DNA from: Verrucomicrobiia bacterium | GTDB lineage: Bacteria; Verrucomicrobiota; Verrucomicrobiia; Limisphaerales; UBA11358 | DNA: 64,000 nucleotides | Reading direction: 5' to 3' | Assembly: GCA_031290985.1 (NCBI GenBank) | Contig: JARLJW010000030.1 | Span: 1-64,000 of the forward strand | Shown: in pieces, positions 16,051 to 25,454 of the stretch | Layout: each line of letters starts with the position of its first letter | Position numbering within the stretch: the first letter of the stretch is position 1 | Notes under the pieces: model-generated | The model's input: only the letters and a program-made list of their open reading frames with translations | Database searches by the model: none | What the model was told of the DNA's origin: nothing | Position numbers and translations under genes: made by a program

Positions 16051-16941
16051 TCAAGCCAGCAAATCAACCGGCTCATTTTGCCGATGCGTTTGCCAGTGCA
16101 ACGCAAAGAAATCCGGCTGTTCCTGCAAGGTTTTAGTGTTGGTGAAAAGAAAAAGTCCGCGGCCTTGTTTTAATTTCTGACAGGCGGCAATCATGCCCTG
16201 CACCCGCTCTGAATTCGTCGTCACCGTCAGGACGCGGAAACGATGAATGGCAAAAACACGCCGAGGGATATTTTGTGTCCAGGTCGCTTCATACGCCAGC
16301 AGCTTCCGGTAAAAACTGGTTTGGATCAAATCGCTGCGTGTGATGGGCATGGTGGCGCGGTCGGCCTCAAGAAAATACCAGCAGCGCTCACCCTGAATTT
16401 CAAACCCGAAGATCTTGTCTGGGATGACGCCGCACCGGTGACGCTGGCCGATGTTCACATTCCACTGAAACGGCTCCCGCCTTTTTGACAGGTGTAGATC
16501 ATCCGTTGTCAGCAAGCGAACGTCGTTTCGGTTCCGGCACGCCAATTCAACGGCAACCATGATGTCGGAAACTAAAAGCGCGTGTTCAAGGAACACCCGG
16601 CCAACGTGATTTTTCCGCTTCCAATCGAGTTGGTGAAAGGGAAGTGACAGTTTGCGTTTCAGCCATGCCGCTCCTTTATTTCCGAGACCGTAGGCAATGC
16701 GGCGCGAGCCACTTTTGTGGTAGTAATCAATCTGGCTGCGTGGTCGCTCCAGGTAGCCGTGATGATAAAGCCGCTGCAACCGTCGCAAGACTTGCTGCGG
16801 GCTGCCGGTGGTCAATGCCACCAGATGATCGGAACGCAGAAAACGGTGGCGGTGGACATGTTGAAGAATCTCCCGGTCACGGTCGGTCAATTGAAATGCC
16901 GGAATATCCGGCGAGCGTTTGAATCGGGGAAGGCGGGGCAT
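16051..16941 (-). CDS. Replication-relaxation family protein
   Basis: 296 residues. An N-terminal winged helix (TDRDREILQHVHRHRFLRSD, then QVLRRLQRLYHHGYLERP) precedes a domain with PDKIFGFEIQG and CWYFLEADRATMP, the D/E-rich pattern of the Replic_Relax family found on plasmids and ICEs. Members are thought to act in replication initiation or DNA relaxation during transfer; biochemical proof is limited. In this element it is the best candidate for an origin-processing protein because no MOB relaxase is seen. It lies about 100 bp upstream of the primase gene. Confidence 0.8.
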   Translation of the reverse strand: MPRLPRFKRSPDIPAFQLTDRDREILQHVHRHRFLRSDHLVALTTGSPQQVLRRLQRLYHHGYLERPRSQIDYYHKSGSRRIAYGLGNKGAAWLKRKLSLPFHQLDWKRKNHVGRVFLEHALLVSDIMVAVELACRNRNDVRLLTTDDLHLSKRREPFQWNVNIGQRHRCGVIPDKIFGFEIQGERCWYFLEADRATMPITRSDLIQTSFYRKLLAYEATWTQNIPRRVFAIHRFRVLTVTTNSERVQGMIAACQKLKQGRGLFLFTNTKTLQEQPDFFALHWQTHRQNEPVDLLA

Positions 16942-16966
16942 CCGCCCATTTTATCACGAAAAAATA

Positions 16967-17227
16967 TCAGCCCTTGCTGTCCTGAATTTTCTCAAGTGTT
17001 TTTTCCGCCTTCTTAATCAAAGGCCAAAGGTCAACGTCCATCGCCTCGGTGATTCGCAACAAGGTGTCGAGTGTGGGCCTTCTCAATTCACGCTCCACAC
17101 GGCTGATCATGGTGTGCGACAGCCGGGCGCGTTGCGCGACGGCATTCATGGACAGGCCGAGAGCCTCACGCTTCTCACGGAGCAGACGAACAACTATTGG
17201 GGCAACAATGTCGGCTTTGGATTTCAC
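16967..17227 (-). CDS. XRE-type repressor
   Basis: About 86 residues from the GTG at 17227, chosen because GAAGG lies 5 bases before it. A longer frame to 17308 would translate through the palindrome at 17267-17282. The HTH covers about 10-65 (LREKREALGLSMNAVAQRAR then LSHTMISRVERELRRPTLDT), a classic Cro/CI-like fold. The C-terminal tail is charged. It probably binds the palindrome upstream and controls itself and the divergent gene at 17311. Confidence 0.82.
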   Translation of the reverse strand: MKSKADIVAPIVVRLLREKREALGLSMNAVAQRARLSHTMISRVERELRRPTLDTLLRITEAMDVDLWPLIKKAEKTLEKIQDSKG

Positions 17228-17266
17228 CACAGCCTTCAAAATACGCAAAATTGGCTTGACTTGGTA

Positions 17267-17282
17267 TGTGCCTATAGGCACA
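17267..17282. promoter_or_regulatory. Perfect 16-bp palindromic operator
   Basis: TGTGCCTATAGGCACA lies between the XRE repressor and the divergent small gene at 17311. TTGACT just upstream on the plus strand could be part of a -35 box but has no properly spaced -10. The site is the natural target of the XRE protein. Confidence 0.7.
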
Positions 17283-17310
17283 GTCAGGGCGAAACATTTA
17301 ATTATCATTT

Positions 17311-17553
17311 ATGTTCACAAAACGCATCGGCCCAGACCCCCATGCCAACGGCGCGAAAAGCGCCGGCGGCGATGGGTGCCCTGATATTTGGGAGCTTGAA
17401 AACGGCGACTTCGCCATCATCGGCATAGACATCACCGATGCGGCGATCTCACAATTGCCGCCGACTGCCGGCTGCGGCCGGGATGAGCGGATTGTCCGCC
17501 TGCCACGCAATCTTTTGGTGAACGCCAAGCGGGACATTCCAGACAAAATTTAA
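17311..17553 (+). CDS. Small conserved protein beside XRE repressor
   Basis: 80 residues with GCPDIWELENGDFAIIGIDI and, later, CGRDERIVRLPRNLL. The same pattern occurs in many short actinobacterial proteins that sit next to XRE regulators in integrative elements; that is a memory-based likeness, not a search result. It is divergent from the XRE gene and should share its operator. No catalytic motif is visible. A regulatory partner or small antirepressor is possible. Confidence 0.6.
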   Translation: MFTKRIGPDPHANGAKSAGGDGCPDIWELENGDFAIIGIDITDAAISQLPPTAGCGRDERIVRLPRNLLVNAKRDIPDKI

Positions 17554-17645
17554 GCGGTTATATTTTGCTATCTTTTGGCACTAATTTTTGAAAAAGTAGC
17601 AATCCGGTTTTGAGGGGGAAAGTTTCGGAAATTAAAGCTATTATT

Positions 17646-18809
17646 ATGAATACTCCCTTCAAACGATATTGGGCCGCTTTGTTCACCGCTTCGGCAACAT
17701 TTGGGGTGGCCGCAATTGGGATGGCACAGGTAAATACCGGTAGCAATGGCAGTGATGGAGCGTTCAATCCCGCGGCAAACACTGTCATCAACATGGCCGA
17801 TCACCCGAATGGCATCTACCAATATACTTCCGTCACCATTCCCAACGGCGTCACGGTGATGTTCATTCCCAACGCGAACAACTCGCCGGTGACATGGCTC
17901 GTGCAAAGTAATTGTGAAATTGACGGAACGGTGGATGTGTCGGGGAAAACTGCGATGAGTTCAATTGGCGGTGCAGGCGGCCCTGGCGGATGGGCAGGTG
18001 GAAATGGCGGAGGCAATCAAACTCTTGGGCAAGGTCCCGGTGCGGGCTACTTCAACACAGGAGGTTCTTACGGGACTCTAGCACAATCTACATACGGGAC
18101 ACCTGGAGAAATATATGGTAATCCCTTTCTACTTCCTCTGCTAGGTGGATCCGGTGGCAGTGGCGGTAGTGGCGTTCTGGGTAATGCTGGTGGCGGTGGT
18201 GGTGGCGGAGCAATTCTTGTCGCTGTGTCTGGTTCTTTTGTCCTGAATGGTCAAATTTCTGCAGACGCGGGCAATGGGGGCACAGGAGGAAGCGGTGGTG
18301 GAATACGGTTAGTCGCTCTGAATTTCTCAGGAACTGGCAATCTGTTGGCAAGGGCTGGCAGCAGTGGTGGCGGCGGTGGTGGTGGCGCAAATGGTGGTCT
18401 CGGCCGGATTAGAATTGATGCATTTCAAAATACGTTTGGCGGCTATCCATATGGATCATTATCTCAAGGTTTTCAACCAATTATCATACCAGTCGCGGGG
18501 CAAGGCGTTCAATTGTCCATTGCGAGTGTGGCGGGCACAACGGTTTCGGCCGCGCCTAACGGTCAAATCGTTTCGCCGGATGCCATCATTTCCGGCCAGC
18601 AGGCCAATCCCATTCCGATCATGGTGAATTGCGCGAATCTACCGTTGAACACGCTGATCACCGTTACGGTGAAACCAGCGAGCGGCGCTTCCATCAGCGC
18701 GGTCGGCCACAACACTACCGGCACGCTGGCGGCCAGCACGGCCACCGTATCATTGACTATGCCGCGCGGCGGCGGAATCATTTACGCGACGGCAGCAACA
18801 TCCAACTGA
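17646..18809 (+). CDS. Secreted glycine-rich protein
   Basis: 387 residues from the ATG at 17646. A signal peptide is clear (residues 1-28, cleavage after a GMAQ-like site). Residues 60-110 look like beta strands (GVTVMFIPNANNSPVTWLVQ). Residues 115-255 hold long Gly-rich runs of GGxGG type, as in repetitive surface or adhesin proteins. The C-terminal ~110 residues form an Ig-like beta domain (ISGQQANPIPIMVNCANLPL). It is 8 bp upstream of the lipase-like gene. Function is unknown; attachment to surfaces or carbohydrate is a guess from composition. Confidence 0.7.
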   Translation: MNTPFKRYWAALFTASATFGVAAIGMAQVNTGSNGSDGAFNPAANTVINMADHPNGIYQYTSVTIPNGVTVMFIPNANNSPVTWLVQSNCEIDGTVDVSGKTAMSSIGGAGGPGGWAGGNGGGNQTLGQGPGAGYFNTGGSYGTLAQSTYGTPGEIYGNPFLLPLLGGSGGSGGSGVLGNAGGGGGGGAILVAVSGSFVLNGQISADAGNGGTGGSGGGIRLVALNFSGTGNLLARAGSSGGGGGGGANGGLGRIRIDAFQNTFGGYPYGSLSQGFQPIIIPVAGQGVQLSIASVAGTTVSAAPNGQIVSPDAIISGQQANPIPIMVNCANLPLNTLITVTVKPASGASISAVGHNTTGTLAASTATVSLTMPRGGGIIYATAATSN

Positions 18810-18817
18810 AAAGTTGA

Positions 18818-20755
18818 ATGATGTCTTCAAGGCAACTTGCGGTAGCAATTGCAGCTTTGATTTTGCAATTGTTGCCGACTTTTGCTGACAACGTTATCAC
18901 CAACATCATGTCGCCGGTGGTGAGTTACCAATATTACGATTCGCTCGGTGAGGACACAAATTCGCAAATAATCAGTTTCGGCGTCAGCTATCAATACTTC
19001 GATTGGCCTGGCAATGACGTGCTAAATTCCAAAAGCAGCCCGTTGGTCAGTTACTATTATCCGCTTCTTGACACTCCGCCGCTGAAAATAATTCCTACAA
19101 ATCGCACGCCGACGGCGGCTGAGACGACGCTTGTTTTAGCCGCGCTACCAACTTCACTGCAACTTTTGGCGTATCATGGCGGAGTTTTTACAACGAACCT
19201 TACCTCCATTGATCCAAGTAAAATGACAATTGTGCTAACACACGGCTGGGGAAGTGATCCAAACGCATGGGGAACAAATCTGGCCGCTGTGCTTTCCGCC
19301 TATCTTTCAAACCCGAAGCCAAACATTGTGGCGTGGGACTGGTCACTGGTCGCAAAATCAGCCGTGTATGATCCTGGCATACCAGCAGCGCAGACTGGCG
19401 ATCAGGGACGATCTTTAGGAGCAATGTTATTACGCACTCTTGGGGCAAATTATTCCAAGCCTATTCATTTTATTGGTCACAGTCTTGGAACTCTTGTCAA
19501 CGCATCTGCCGCTAATTATTTGCACGGTGATCGGTGGGCGCAAGAGGACGTCTCACCGGCTCCATGGGCTGGAACCAATACGCAAATGACATTGTTTGAT
19601 GAGGCTGAAGCAGCAACAGGAAAGTCAGGTTTTTTTCAAGCAATTGCCACGATTCTTGACATGAATGGAAATCCACTTTCTCGGAAGACATCATATTATC
19701 ACCCGCTGCCAAAGCAATTTGCGTGGTCGGACAATTTCGTGTCTGCTTTTGGTTTGTTACACCCCGAATCTGTAAATGTAATTCTGACAAACGGCTTTCC
19801 AACTGATGCGGCAAATTTAACGGCATTGGTCAGTGAGTTGGCCGCCTTTCATGGTTATCCGATAAATTGGTATGATGAAACAATCCAAACGGACATCTCT
19901 ACCATGGGGTTTCTGTGGTCGTTTGAACGTGGCGGCTGGTTTTCGCAAGCACCGGGCGCAGGCTCGGTTTATGTCCAAGGCAGTTCGGAATGGAATTTGT
20001 CAGCGACAGACTGGAATTACGGAACAAATTTTTTGGCTGCACGATTCCAGGCATATCGCAATTCTCTGGCGTATGCGCTTACAGGTGAAACGCCAAATTC
20101 TGTCGCTGTCAATGGCAATGGGTTAGGTGAAAGCGCTTTTGATATTTTTGTCATGTTTTTATTTGCTGGACCAGCGAATAGTTCGCCAGCGCCACAAATC
20201 CGGCAACATTCATTTGGTATAAGTGCAAACGACGAGAACACAGGCACGACCACACCGGCGTGTGCATGGATTCCACTGGTCGTTCCAACAAGTGCTGTTT
20301 CGATGTCGTTCGACTACAAGATCCAAGGCGACTGGCGAGGTGATACGCTGGCGGCGGCGTTTAACGGAACGAATGTGTTGTCACTACCCGGAAGTCAGAT
20401 TGAAACAAATGTGTTGTTTAATAGTGGTGCGATTGATGTCTCAGCTTTTGGCGGTCATACGAACGAACTTTTTATTGGCATCATCGGCAGCTCATCTACA
20501 AACGCACAATTGGTGCTGCAAAATATTAGTTTTTACAGTCCTGAACCGCCATTTTTGCTGGCACAACTTTCCGGCAGGAGTTACGTCTTAACATGGCCGC
20601 TTTCGACAAGTGACTGGCAGCTCGAAGCGACGGTTAATTTAACAACAAATTCGTGGGTGATTGTCACTAATATTGCCACTATAGTGAATTTCCAGAACAC
20701 CGTCACCGACGAAATTTCTGGAGCGAGCCGCTATTACCGTCTTAAAATACAATAA
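18818..20755 (+). CDS. Secreted lipase-like alpha/beta hydrolase
   Basis: 645 residues with a signal peptide (1-24). The hydrolase fold spans about 100-370: oxyanion region ILTHGWGSD near 135, AWDWS near 172, and the nucleophile elbow HFIGHSLGTLV with Ser near 223, as in lipases of the pancreatic/PHA type. The later part (about 460-580) is an all-beta domain, and the C-terminus SRYYRLKIQ is the ending typical of secreted Verrucomicrobia proteins. Acid and catalytic His residues cannot be fixed by eye. It pairs with the Gly-rich gene and is cargo of the element. A phospholipase or esterase role is likely. Confidence 0.75.
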   Translation: MMSSRQLAVAIAALILQLLPTFADNVITNIMSPVVSYQYYDSLGEDTNSQIISFGVSYQYFDWPGNDVLNSKSSPLVSYYYPLLDTPPLKIIPTNRTPTAAETTLVLAALPTSLQLLAYHGGVFTTNLTSIDPSKMTIVLTHGWGSDPNAWGTNLAAVLSAYLSNPKPNIVAWDWSLVAKSAVYDPGIPAAQTGDQGRSLGAMLLRTLGANYSKPIHFIGHSLGTLVNASAANYLHGDRWAQEDVSPAPWAGTNTQMTLFDEAEAATGKSGFFQAIATILDMNGNPLSRKTSYYHPLPKQFAWSDNFVSAFGLLHPESVNVILTNGFPTDAANLTALVSELAAFHGYPINWYDETIQTDISTMGFLWSFERGGWFSQAPGAGSVYVQGSSEWNLSATDWNYGTNFLAARFQAYRNSLAYALTGETPNSVAVNGNGLGESAFDIFVMFLFAGPANSSPAPQIRQHSFGISANDENTGTTTPACAWIPLVVPTSAVSMSFDYKIQGDWRGDTLAAAFNGTNVLSLPGSQIETNVLFNSGAIDVSAFGGHTNELFIGIIGSSSTNAQLVLQNISFYSPEPPFLLAQLSGRSYVLTWPLSTSDWQLEATVNLTTNSWVIVTNIATIVNFQNTVTDEISGASRYYRLKIQ

Positions 20756-20770
20756 AGCTTTCCCGAAATT

Positions 20771-21181
20771 TTAGTGAACCATTTGTAGCTGGTCGGCGGC
20801 GTGGATGATCATAAGGAGAATAATCGCACCGAAAATGAGCGGAAGAATCCCAATGACAAGTAACACGACAATGGCTATAAAATCCACAATAACACTCTTG
20901 ACCGTCGGCTTTTGCATCTTGCCGGGCAGCTTCCTCTGCACAACCAGCCTGGCACCCATGGATTGGTCATTCATTTTGGGGTGAGTGAAAATAATTACCA
21001 AAATTGGAAGAACAATAAGCACAATGATGGTTGCAATTTCACCGGCTAGATTGGTCGGTATAATTGGTTTAAGAATATTGACCAAAACAGGTGGCCCGAT
21101 TGCTCCTGTGGTCACATTTGATCCTATCGGGAGCAAAATGTATGAAATAATACGGATAGATTGAATAAAGAGTTTTTCCAT
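20771..21181 (-). CDS. Small integral membrane protein
   Basis: 136 residues from the ATG at 21181; a longer frame to 21307 adds a basic, non-conserved-looking start. Three or four hydrophobic stretches are seen: IRIISYILLPIG, a mid segment IATIIVLIVLPILVIIFTH and a long C-terminal IVDFIAIVVLLVIGILPLIF. The loop between them is basic. The size and place between two transfer-type ATPases suggest a membrane part of the transfer apparatus, but this is inferred. Convergent with the lipase gene. Confidence 0.6.
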   Translation of the reverse strand: MEKLFIQSIRIISYILLPIGSNVTTGAIGPPVLVNILKPIIPTNLAGEIATIIVLIVLPILVIIFTHPKMNDQSMGARLVVQRKLPGKMQKPTVKSVIVDFIAIVVLLVIGILPLIFGAIILLMIIHAADQLQMVH

Positions 21182-21357
21182 GCGTATTCGAGAGAATGCC
21201 CGATTTTGAAATAGTAACACGGAACATTTTAAAAGGCGACCCATGAAGGTTGCCTTGCTGCGGCTCATGGTGCTTGGCAAGCTCCTAGTGAACGCGAGGC
21301 GTGACATCCCCGACCGCCTATAGCGCCACTTGGCCCCCTCATGATAAAATGAGGGAC

Positions 21358-21825
21358 ATGGAACAATGGCTTACAGAAAATGGGCTGAATATTATTGGCA
21401 CGTTTGTCGGCAGCGGATTATTCTGCACGGCATTTACGATCTATAAGGAAGCGGAAGCCAGAAAAGACGAAACAAAAGCGCGACGAGTAGCCAACTTACT
21501 TGCCATAACTTCAAATCACCGGGAGGTTTGGGCAGTTTTTCTTAATAATCAGAAAGAACTGGCACGAGTACGCAATGCCTCGGCAGATACCGCCAAACAA
21601 CCGATCACTGACGCAGAAAGGGTGTTTGTTAATATGGTGTTTCAGCAAATGAATAGCGCATATTATGCGATGCGTGATCAACTCGTCGTAAAGTTAGAAG
21701 GCTTGCGTCGGGACATCGCGCAATTCCTTTCACTGCCGGTTCCCCGCGAGGTTTGGGAGAAAATCAAAGTTTTTCAGAATGATGAATTTGTTGCTTTTAT
21801 GGAATCATGCCGGAGCTGGAAGTAA
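21358..21825 (+). CDS. Membrane-anchored hypothetical protein
   Basis: 155 residues from the ATG at 21358, preceded by GAGGGAC. One N-terminal membrane segment (NIIGTFVGSGLFCTAFTIY) is followed by a helical cytoplasmic region with many Arg, Glu and Gln residues. No family was recognised. It converges on the VirD4-like gene with 7 bp between stops and is divergent from the small membrane protein. Confidence 0.6.
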   Translation: MEQWLTENGLNIIGTFVGSGLFCTAFTIYKEAEARKDETKARRVANLLAITSNHREVWAVFLNNQKELARVRNASADTAKQPITDAERVFVNMVFQQMNSAYYAMRDQLVVKLEGLRRDIAQFLSLPVPREVWEKIKVFQNDEFVAFMESCRSWK

Positions 21826-21832
21826 TGCACGC

Positions 21833-23122
21833 CTAAAATGCGGTCTTCCCACTTTTGTCCGCGAGCAGTTGCAATCTTGCCTCAACATCTTTGCGCGCTT
21901 CGGCATATTTCTGACGCGATTTGCCAACATGGGCAATCGCTCGGCCAACACTATTTTCCACTGGCTGCATGGTCACGCCTTTGAACGGCTCTTTGTTCGT
22001 GCCGTTTTCCAAAATTTTGGTGAACACATTGAACCGCTCCAAGTCAACAAACTGCTGCGCGATGAAGGTGTTGCCAAACTCTTTCTGCAATGCCTCGGCG
22101 TCCGTGTTGCCGACGCGGAATGAAAACAAAGTGCCGACGTTGCCGAACACGGCCTGCCGGATCGGCAGGGGAATCTGGTCAACGTATTGATGCGAAAGCG
22201 TCAGGCACAACCGATATTTTCTGGCTTCGGCCAGAATCGCCGCAAAACTGTCCGTCGTGAAATTCTGGAACTCGTCAATGAACAGGTAAAAGTCCCGGCG
22301 CTCGTCCTCCGGTTGGCCGGCCCGGCGCATCGCCGCCAGTTGGAACTGCGTGGTGAGCAGCGAGCCGAGCAGGTTTGCTTTGTCATGGCCGATTTTGCCC
22401 TTCGACAGATTGGCGATGAACAACCGCTGGTTGTCCATGATGAAAGGGAAGCTCACCCTGCATTGAACTTGGCCGAGAATGTTCCGGATTACCGGGTTCA
22501 AAAGAAACTGCCCTAATTTATTTTGAATCGGCGCGATGGCCTCGCGCCGAAACCGCTCGTCATAACTGGCAAATTCGTCCTCCCAAAATTCTTTGATGAA
22601 CGGGTCTTTTATTTGGCGTATCACCCAAGCGCGATAATTCTCATCCGTCAGCATCCGGTTCACGCCCAACAGGGAAGTGTTCTGACAATCGAGCAGGGCG
22701 GCAATCGCGTTGTAGAGGATATATTCCATCCTCGGCCCCCACGAATCCGGCCAGATGCTTTTGAACGCGCCAACGATGCCGGATGCCACCAGATGCCTCT
22801 CGTCCTTCGGGACGTTCGCCAGCAAATTGAGGGCAATGGGAAATTCCAGGTCGGACGGATTGAAATATACCAAATGGTCGGTGCGCCAACGGGGGATGTG
22901 GTTCAACAAATCCTCGGCTAAGTCGCCGTGCGGGTCAATCAGTCCGACACCGTGCCCCATGGCAATGTGCTGGATTATCATATTCTGCAGCAAAGTCGTC
23001 TTGCCCGAACCGGTTTTGCCGATGACGTAAATGTGCTGCCGGAGATCGGGCAGCGAAACCCCGAAGGGAGTTTGTTGTCCCCATTCCTCACGCATTCCGA
23101 TCTGGATGAAATCGTCTTTCAT
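21833..23122 (-). CDS. VirD4/TraG-like coupling ATPase
   Basis: 429 residues from the ATG at 23122, where homology to this family should begin (FIQIGMREEW...FGV); the frame stays open to a GTG at 23413, and that extra part is less protein-like. Walker A GKTGSGKTTL is near residue 33, then DPHGDLAEDLL, Walker B YLFIDEFQNF near 277, and LSHQYVDQIP after it. The architecture is that of soluble type IV coupling proteins that bring DNA to a transfer channel. A second, much larger ATPase of the same superfamily is at 9374-12481, so the element may use two different DNA motors. Confidence 0.85.
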   Translation of the reverse strand: MKDDFIQIGMREEWGQQTPFGVSLPDLRQHIYVIGKTGSGKTTLLQNMIIQHIAMGHGVGLIDPHGDLAEDLLNHIPRWRTDHLVYFNPSDLEFPIALNLLANVPKDERHLVASGIVGAFKSIWPDSWGPRMEYILYNAIAALLDCQNTSLLGVNRMLTDENYRAWVIRQIKDPFIKEFWEDEFASYDERFRREAIAPIQNKLGQFLLNPVIRNILGQVQCRVSFPFIMDNQRLFIANLSKGKIGHDKANLLGSLLTTQFQLAAMRRAGQPEDERRDFYLFIDEFQNFTTDSFAAILAEARKYRLCLTLSHQYVDQIPLPIRQAVFGNVGTLFSFRVGNTDAEALQKEFGNTFIAQQFVDLERFNVFTKILENGTNKEPFKGVTMQPVENSVGRAIAHVGKSRQKYAEARKDVEARLQLLADKSGKTAF

Positions 23123-23517
23123 GGTTGCTGATTCAGCCGCCACTCCCGGCCAAGTAAAAAGTTCCCCGGTTGTGGTAGGAACTTTGACAGGAGAAACGCC
23201 GCACCGGTGCCAGGGCGTTTCAATGGCTGTACAGGACCATTGGCAAACGCTGTTGGGTGCGAGCCAACGGGGTAATAGCGGCTGAGTCTGAAACCCGAAG
23301 ACATTTATTTTATCACTATCCGTGGGAATTTGTGAAGCATTCGTCTCATAGAGGGGAATTGTAAGCATAGCAACTGGTGTGTCGGAAAATTTGTCGGCTG
23401 ATTTTTGAATCACCGTTGGCTATCAATGCCATTAAATTTTGTTGGGGTTCGTGACCAATCATGCTATCGTATGCCGTTTAAAACCTATTGGCAGGCCACC
23501 ATTTATACCCGACCCTT

Positions 23518-24480
23518 ATGGATGTCACGCTTGAACTGAACGGTAAAAAGAAGCGGGCAAAAATTTCTTTTGCCCAACCTTCTGATTTTACTTTTGCGGC
23601 CAATTGGCGAGCGGCGATTGGGACAGATCAAAATCCGTATCGAAATGATACGGTGGATTACGCGGAACTTGCTGTGAAGCGTTATGAAGCATCATTCAGT
23701 TTGGGAATTTATGCCAATAGCCTAACTGATTTTACCGACCATATCGCCACCGACTTCAAAGTTGAAGTGGGTGGGTTCATCGTCATGCGGTGCGATTGGT
23801 TTCCCGGATCAGAGATTATCGGCTTTGCTCATTTTCGCCGATCATGGTGTAACAAAGTCATCCTCGACTACCTTGGAGCGCACCCGTTCATCGTACGTCC
23901 GAAGGACGGAGCAGCTGTAATAGTTCGCGGTGCCGGTGCCGCACTGGTATACTTTGTAGCACAGGTGCTGAAAAAGGAGAATTGCCCTGCACTTTGGGGC
24001 GAGGCGACAAGTTCGTCTGCCGCGTATTACAATAAAATCTTTAAGCTGAAAGACGTTGAAGATTTGATTTTTGCCCCCCGGCAAAACGTGATTGATTTTT
24101 TAGAGAAGTGCGAACATGAATGGGCGACGGACAGCGAGGTAATCGCCGCCCCGCAGCAACCGTTAAACGAGATTTATGCGCTTGAAGTTGAAAATCCACC
24201 CTTTGTAGGGAGTAAAACTGCCGTGTTTAATCCGTCAAAAAGATTGGCGTTCCGGTTTCTGAAACTGGCGTATCACAAACAGATGGAGATTGCAAAAGCA
24301 CTCCAATTTGTTAAAGCTAATGCTGCCGCCATCCCACGGGATGAATTGGCGCACATGGTGTTTAAAGGCGCGAGGGAGAAGGGCCAGCTTGCGGCGCTTT
24401 GGGTACAGGTTGAAAAAGAATATGGCGATGGCCCCGTCGAGAAGAATCCGTTTGAAACAGCTAAACAACTAAGTAATTAA
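23518..24480 (+). CDS. GNAT-like protein, first gene of the GTPase-associated operon
   Basis: 320 residues from the ATG at 23518; the frame extends to a TTG at 23488. Residues 85-185 resemble a GNAT acyltransferase: a beta strand IIGFAHFRRSW, then VRGAGAALVYFVAQVL, which fits the (Q/R)xxGxG/A acetyl-CoA loop, then LWGEATSSSAAYYNKIF, which fits the family's end motif. The last ~130 residues are helical and unknown. It is 2 bp upstream of the GASH gene. I do not know a GNAT protein as a standard part of these systems, so it may be an added effector or modifier. Confidence 0.55.
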   Translation: MDVTLELNGKKKRAKISFAQPSDFTFAANWRAAIGTDQNPYRNDTVDYAELAVKRYEASFSLGIYANSLTDFTDHIATDFKVEVGGFIVMRCDWFPGSEIIGFAHFRRSWCNKVILDYLGAHPFIVRPKDGAAVIVRGAGAALVYFVAQVLKKENCPALWGEATSSSAAYYNKIFKLKDVEDLIFAPRQNVIDFLEKCEHEWATDSEVIAAPQQPLNEIYALEVENPPFVGSKTAVFNPSKRLAFRFLKLAYHKQMEIAKALQFVKANAAAIPRDELAHMVFKGAREKGQLAALWVQVEKEYGDGPVEKNPFETAKQLSN

Positions 24481-24482
24481 CC

Positions 24483-25451
24483 ATGCACAGCCATTTTTCT
24501 GAGTGGTTTTTATCTGCCGGGATCGAGCTTCAAGACGATGTGCTGCAAAAGCGCTGGGTCGGCGTAGAAGCTTTCGTGGTCGAAAAGGACGGAATCGTGC
24601 CGTTAGTTGAGATGTTTTTTGGCAGCTTCGACGGCAAGGATACGTTTTTACAAACCTTTCGCGATCCATTCAAAAAAGCCGATGGCGCATTTCGGATGAA
24701 GGACAATAATCAGGAATTGTCTGTCTTGGCTGGCGCGACACTGATGGCGGTCATTGAAGACGGCGAGGTTGCGATTGGCGATCTGGCTGCGTTGGCAATT
24801 ATGTCCTGTTCGGCACAAAACCTCCGTGCGGCACCCATCGTGGGAGACATTGCCGAACGAGCCGCTAAACATTTGAACGTAAGGACGCTAAGTCGAACGC
24901 AGCCTGATCCAAATGCGGAAGAGAATGATGATGCCACGATGGCTTTAGTGGAGCAATTGCAGCGCGACTTGGCGGCTGTGACAGAGGAATCAAACGTGCT
25001 CTGGTGGGTTTTTGGTGAGTGCAGCCGAGATACCGGCAAGCGGTGGTCTGATTGCCTCGTCGAACAGGCCGCCATTATGGCGGGGAAAGAACTTGCCGAC
25101 CTCACCCGGACAGCGCCCGGCCCGGCCGCCAGTGGAGCATTGCTCGACAAAGTGGTAAAACTGGCAAAGCCTAAGCCGCCCGCACAGGTCATCCTCAAAA
25201 ATGCCATTGCTGGGCTGCCCGCTCATTGGCGTGAATCTTTTGTGAAAACAATTCCGCAAACGCTGCTGCACATTTGTCCGGTGTCCAATGCTATTAAATT
25301 GTCACTCGATCTAGCCGCAGGGGATGCTTGGATTCAGGCACTCCCCGGCACAACCAAAATCCAGCGTGGCGGTAAAATTGCGCCGCAGTTGCTTGCTTAC
25401 CAAGTTTTTTTGGAGCGGTTGTTCACCTTGTTTTGGGAAAAGGTGGAGTAG
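24483..25451 (+). CDS. GASH-type protein (GTPase-associated system helical domain)
   Basis: 322 residues, mostly helical. The block EESNVLWWVFGECSRD followed by AGKELADLTRTAPGPAASGA (about 178-235) matches the pattern remembered for the GTPase-associated-system helical domain. The first 100 residues form a mixed region with acidic loops. No enzymatic motif is seen. Such proteins are thought to be adaptors between the GTPases and other system parts. It starts 2 bp after the GNAT-like stop and ends 3 bp before the first GTPase. Confidence 0.75.
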   Translation: MHSHFSEWFLSAGIELQDDVLQKRWVGVEAFVVEKDGIVPLVEMFFGSFDGKDTFLQTFRDPFKKADGAFRMKDNNQELSVLAGATLMAVIEDGEVAIGDLAALAIMSCSAQNLRAAPIVGDIAERAAKHLNVRTLSRTQPDPNAEENDDATMALVEQLQRDLAAVTEESNVLWWVFGECSRDTGKRWSDCLVEQAAIMAGKELADLTRTAPGPAASGALLDKVVKLAKPKPPAQVILKNAIAGLPAHWRESFVKTIPQTLLHICPVSNAIKLSLDLAAGDAWIQALPGTTKIQRGGKIAPQLLAYQVFLERLFTLFWEKVE

Positions 25452-25454
25452 TTT

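Noticed and set aside
17646..18809. A mycobacterial PE-PGRS-type protein
   Set aside because: Gly-rich runs are similar, but there is a normal signal peptide, no PE domain, and the genome style is verrucomicrobial.
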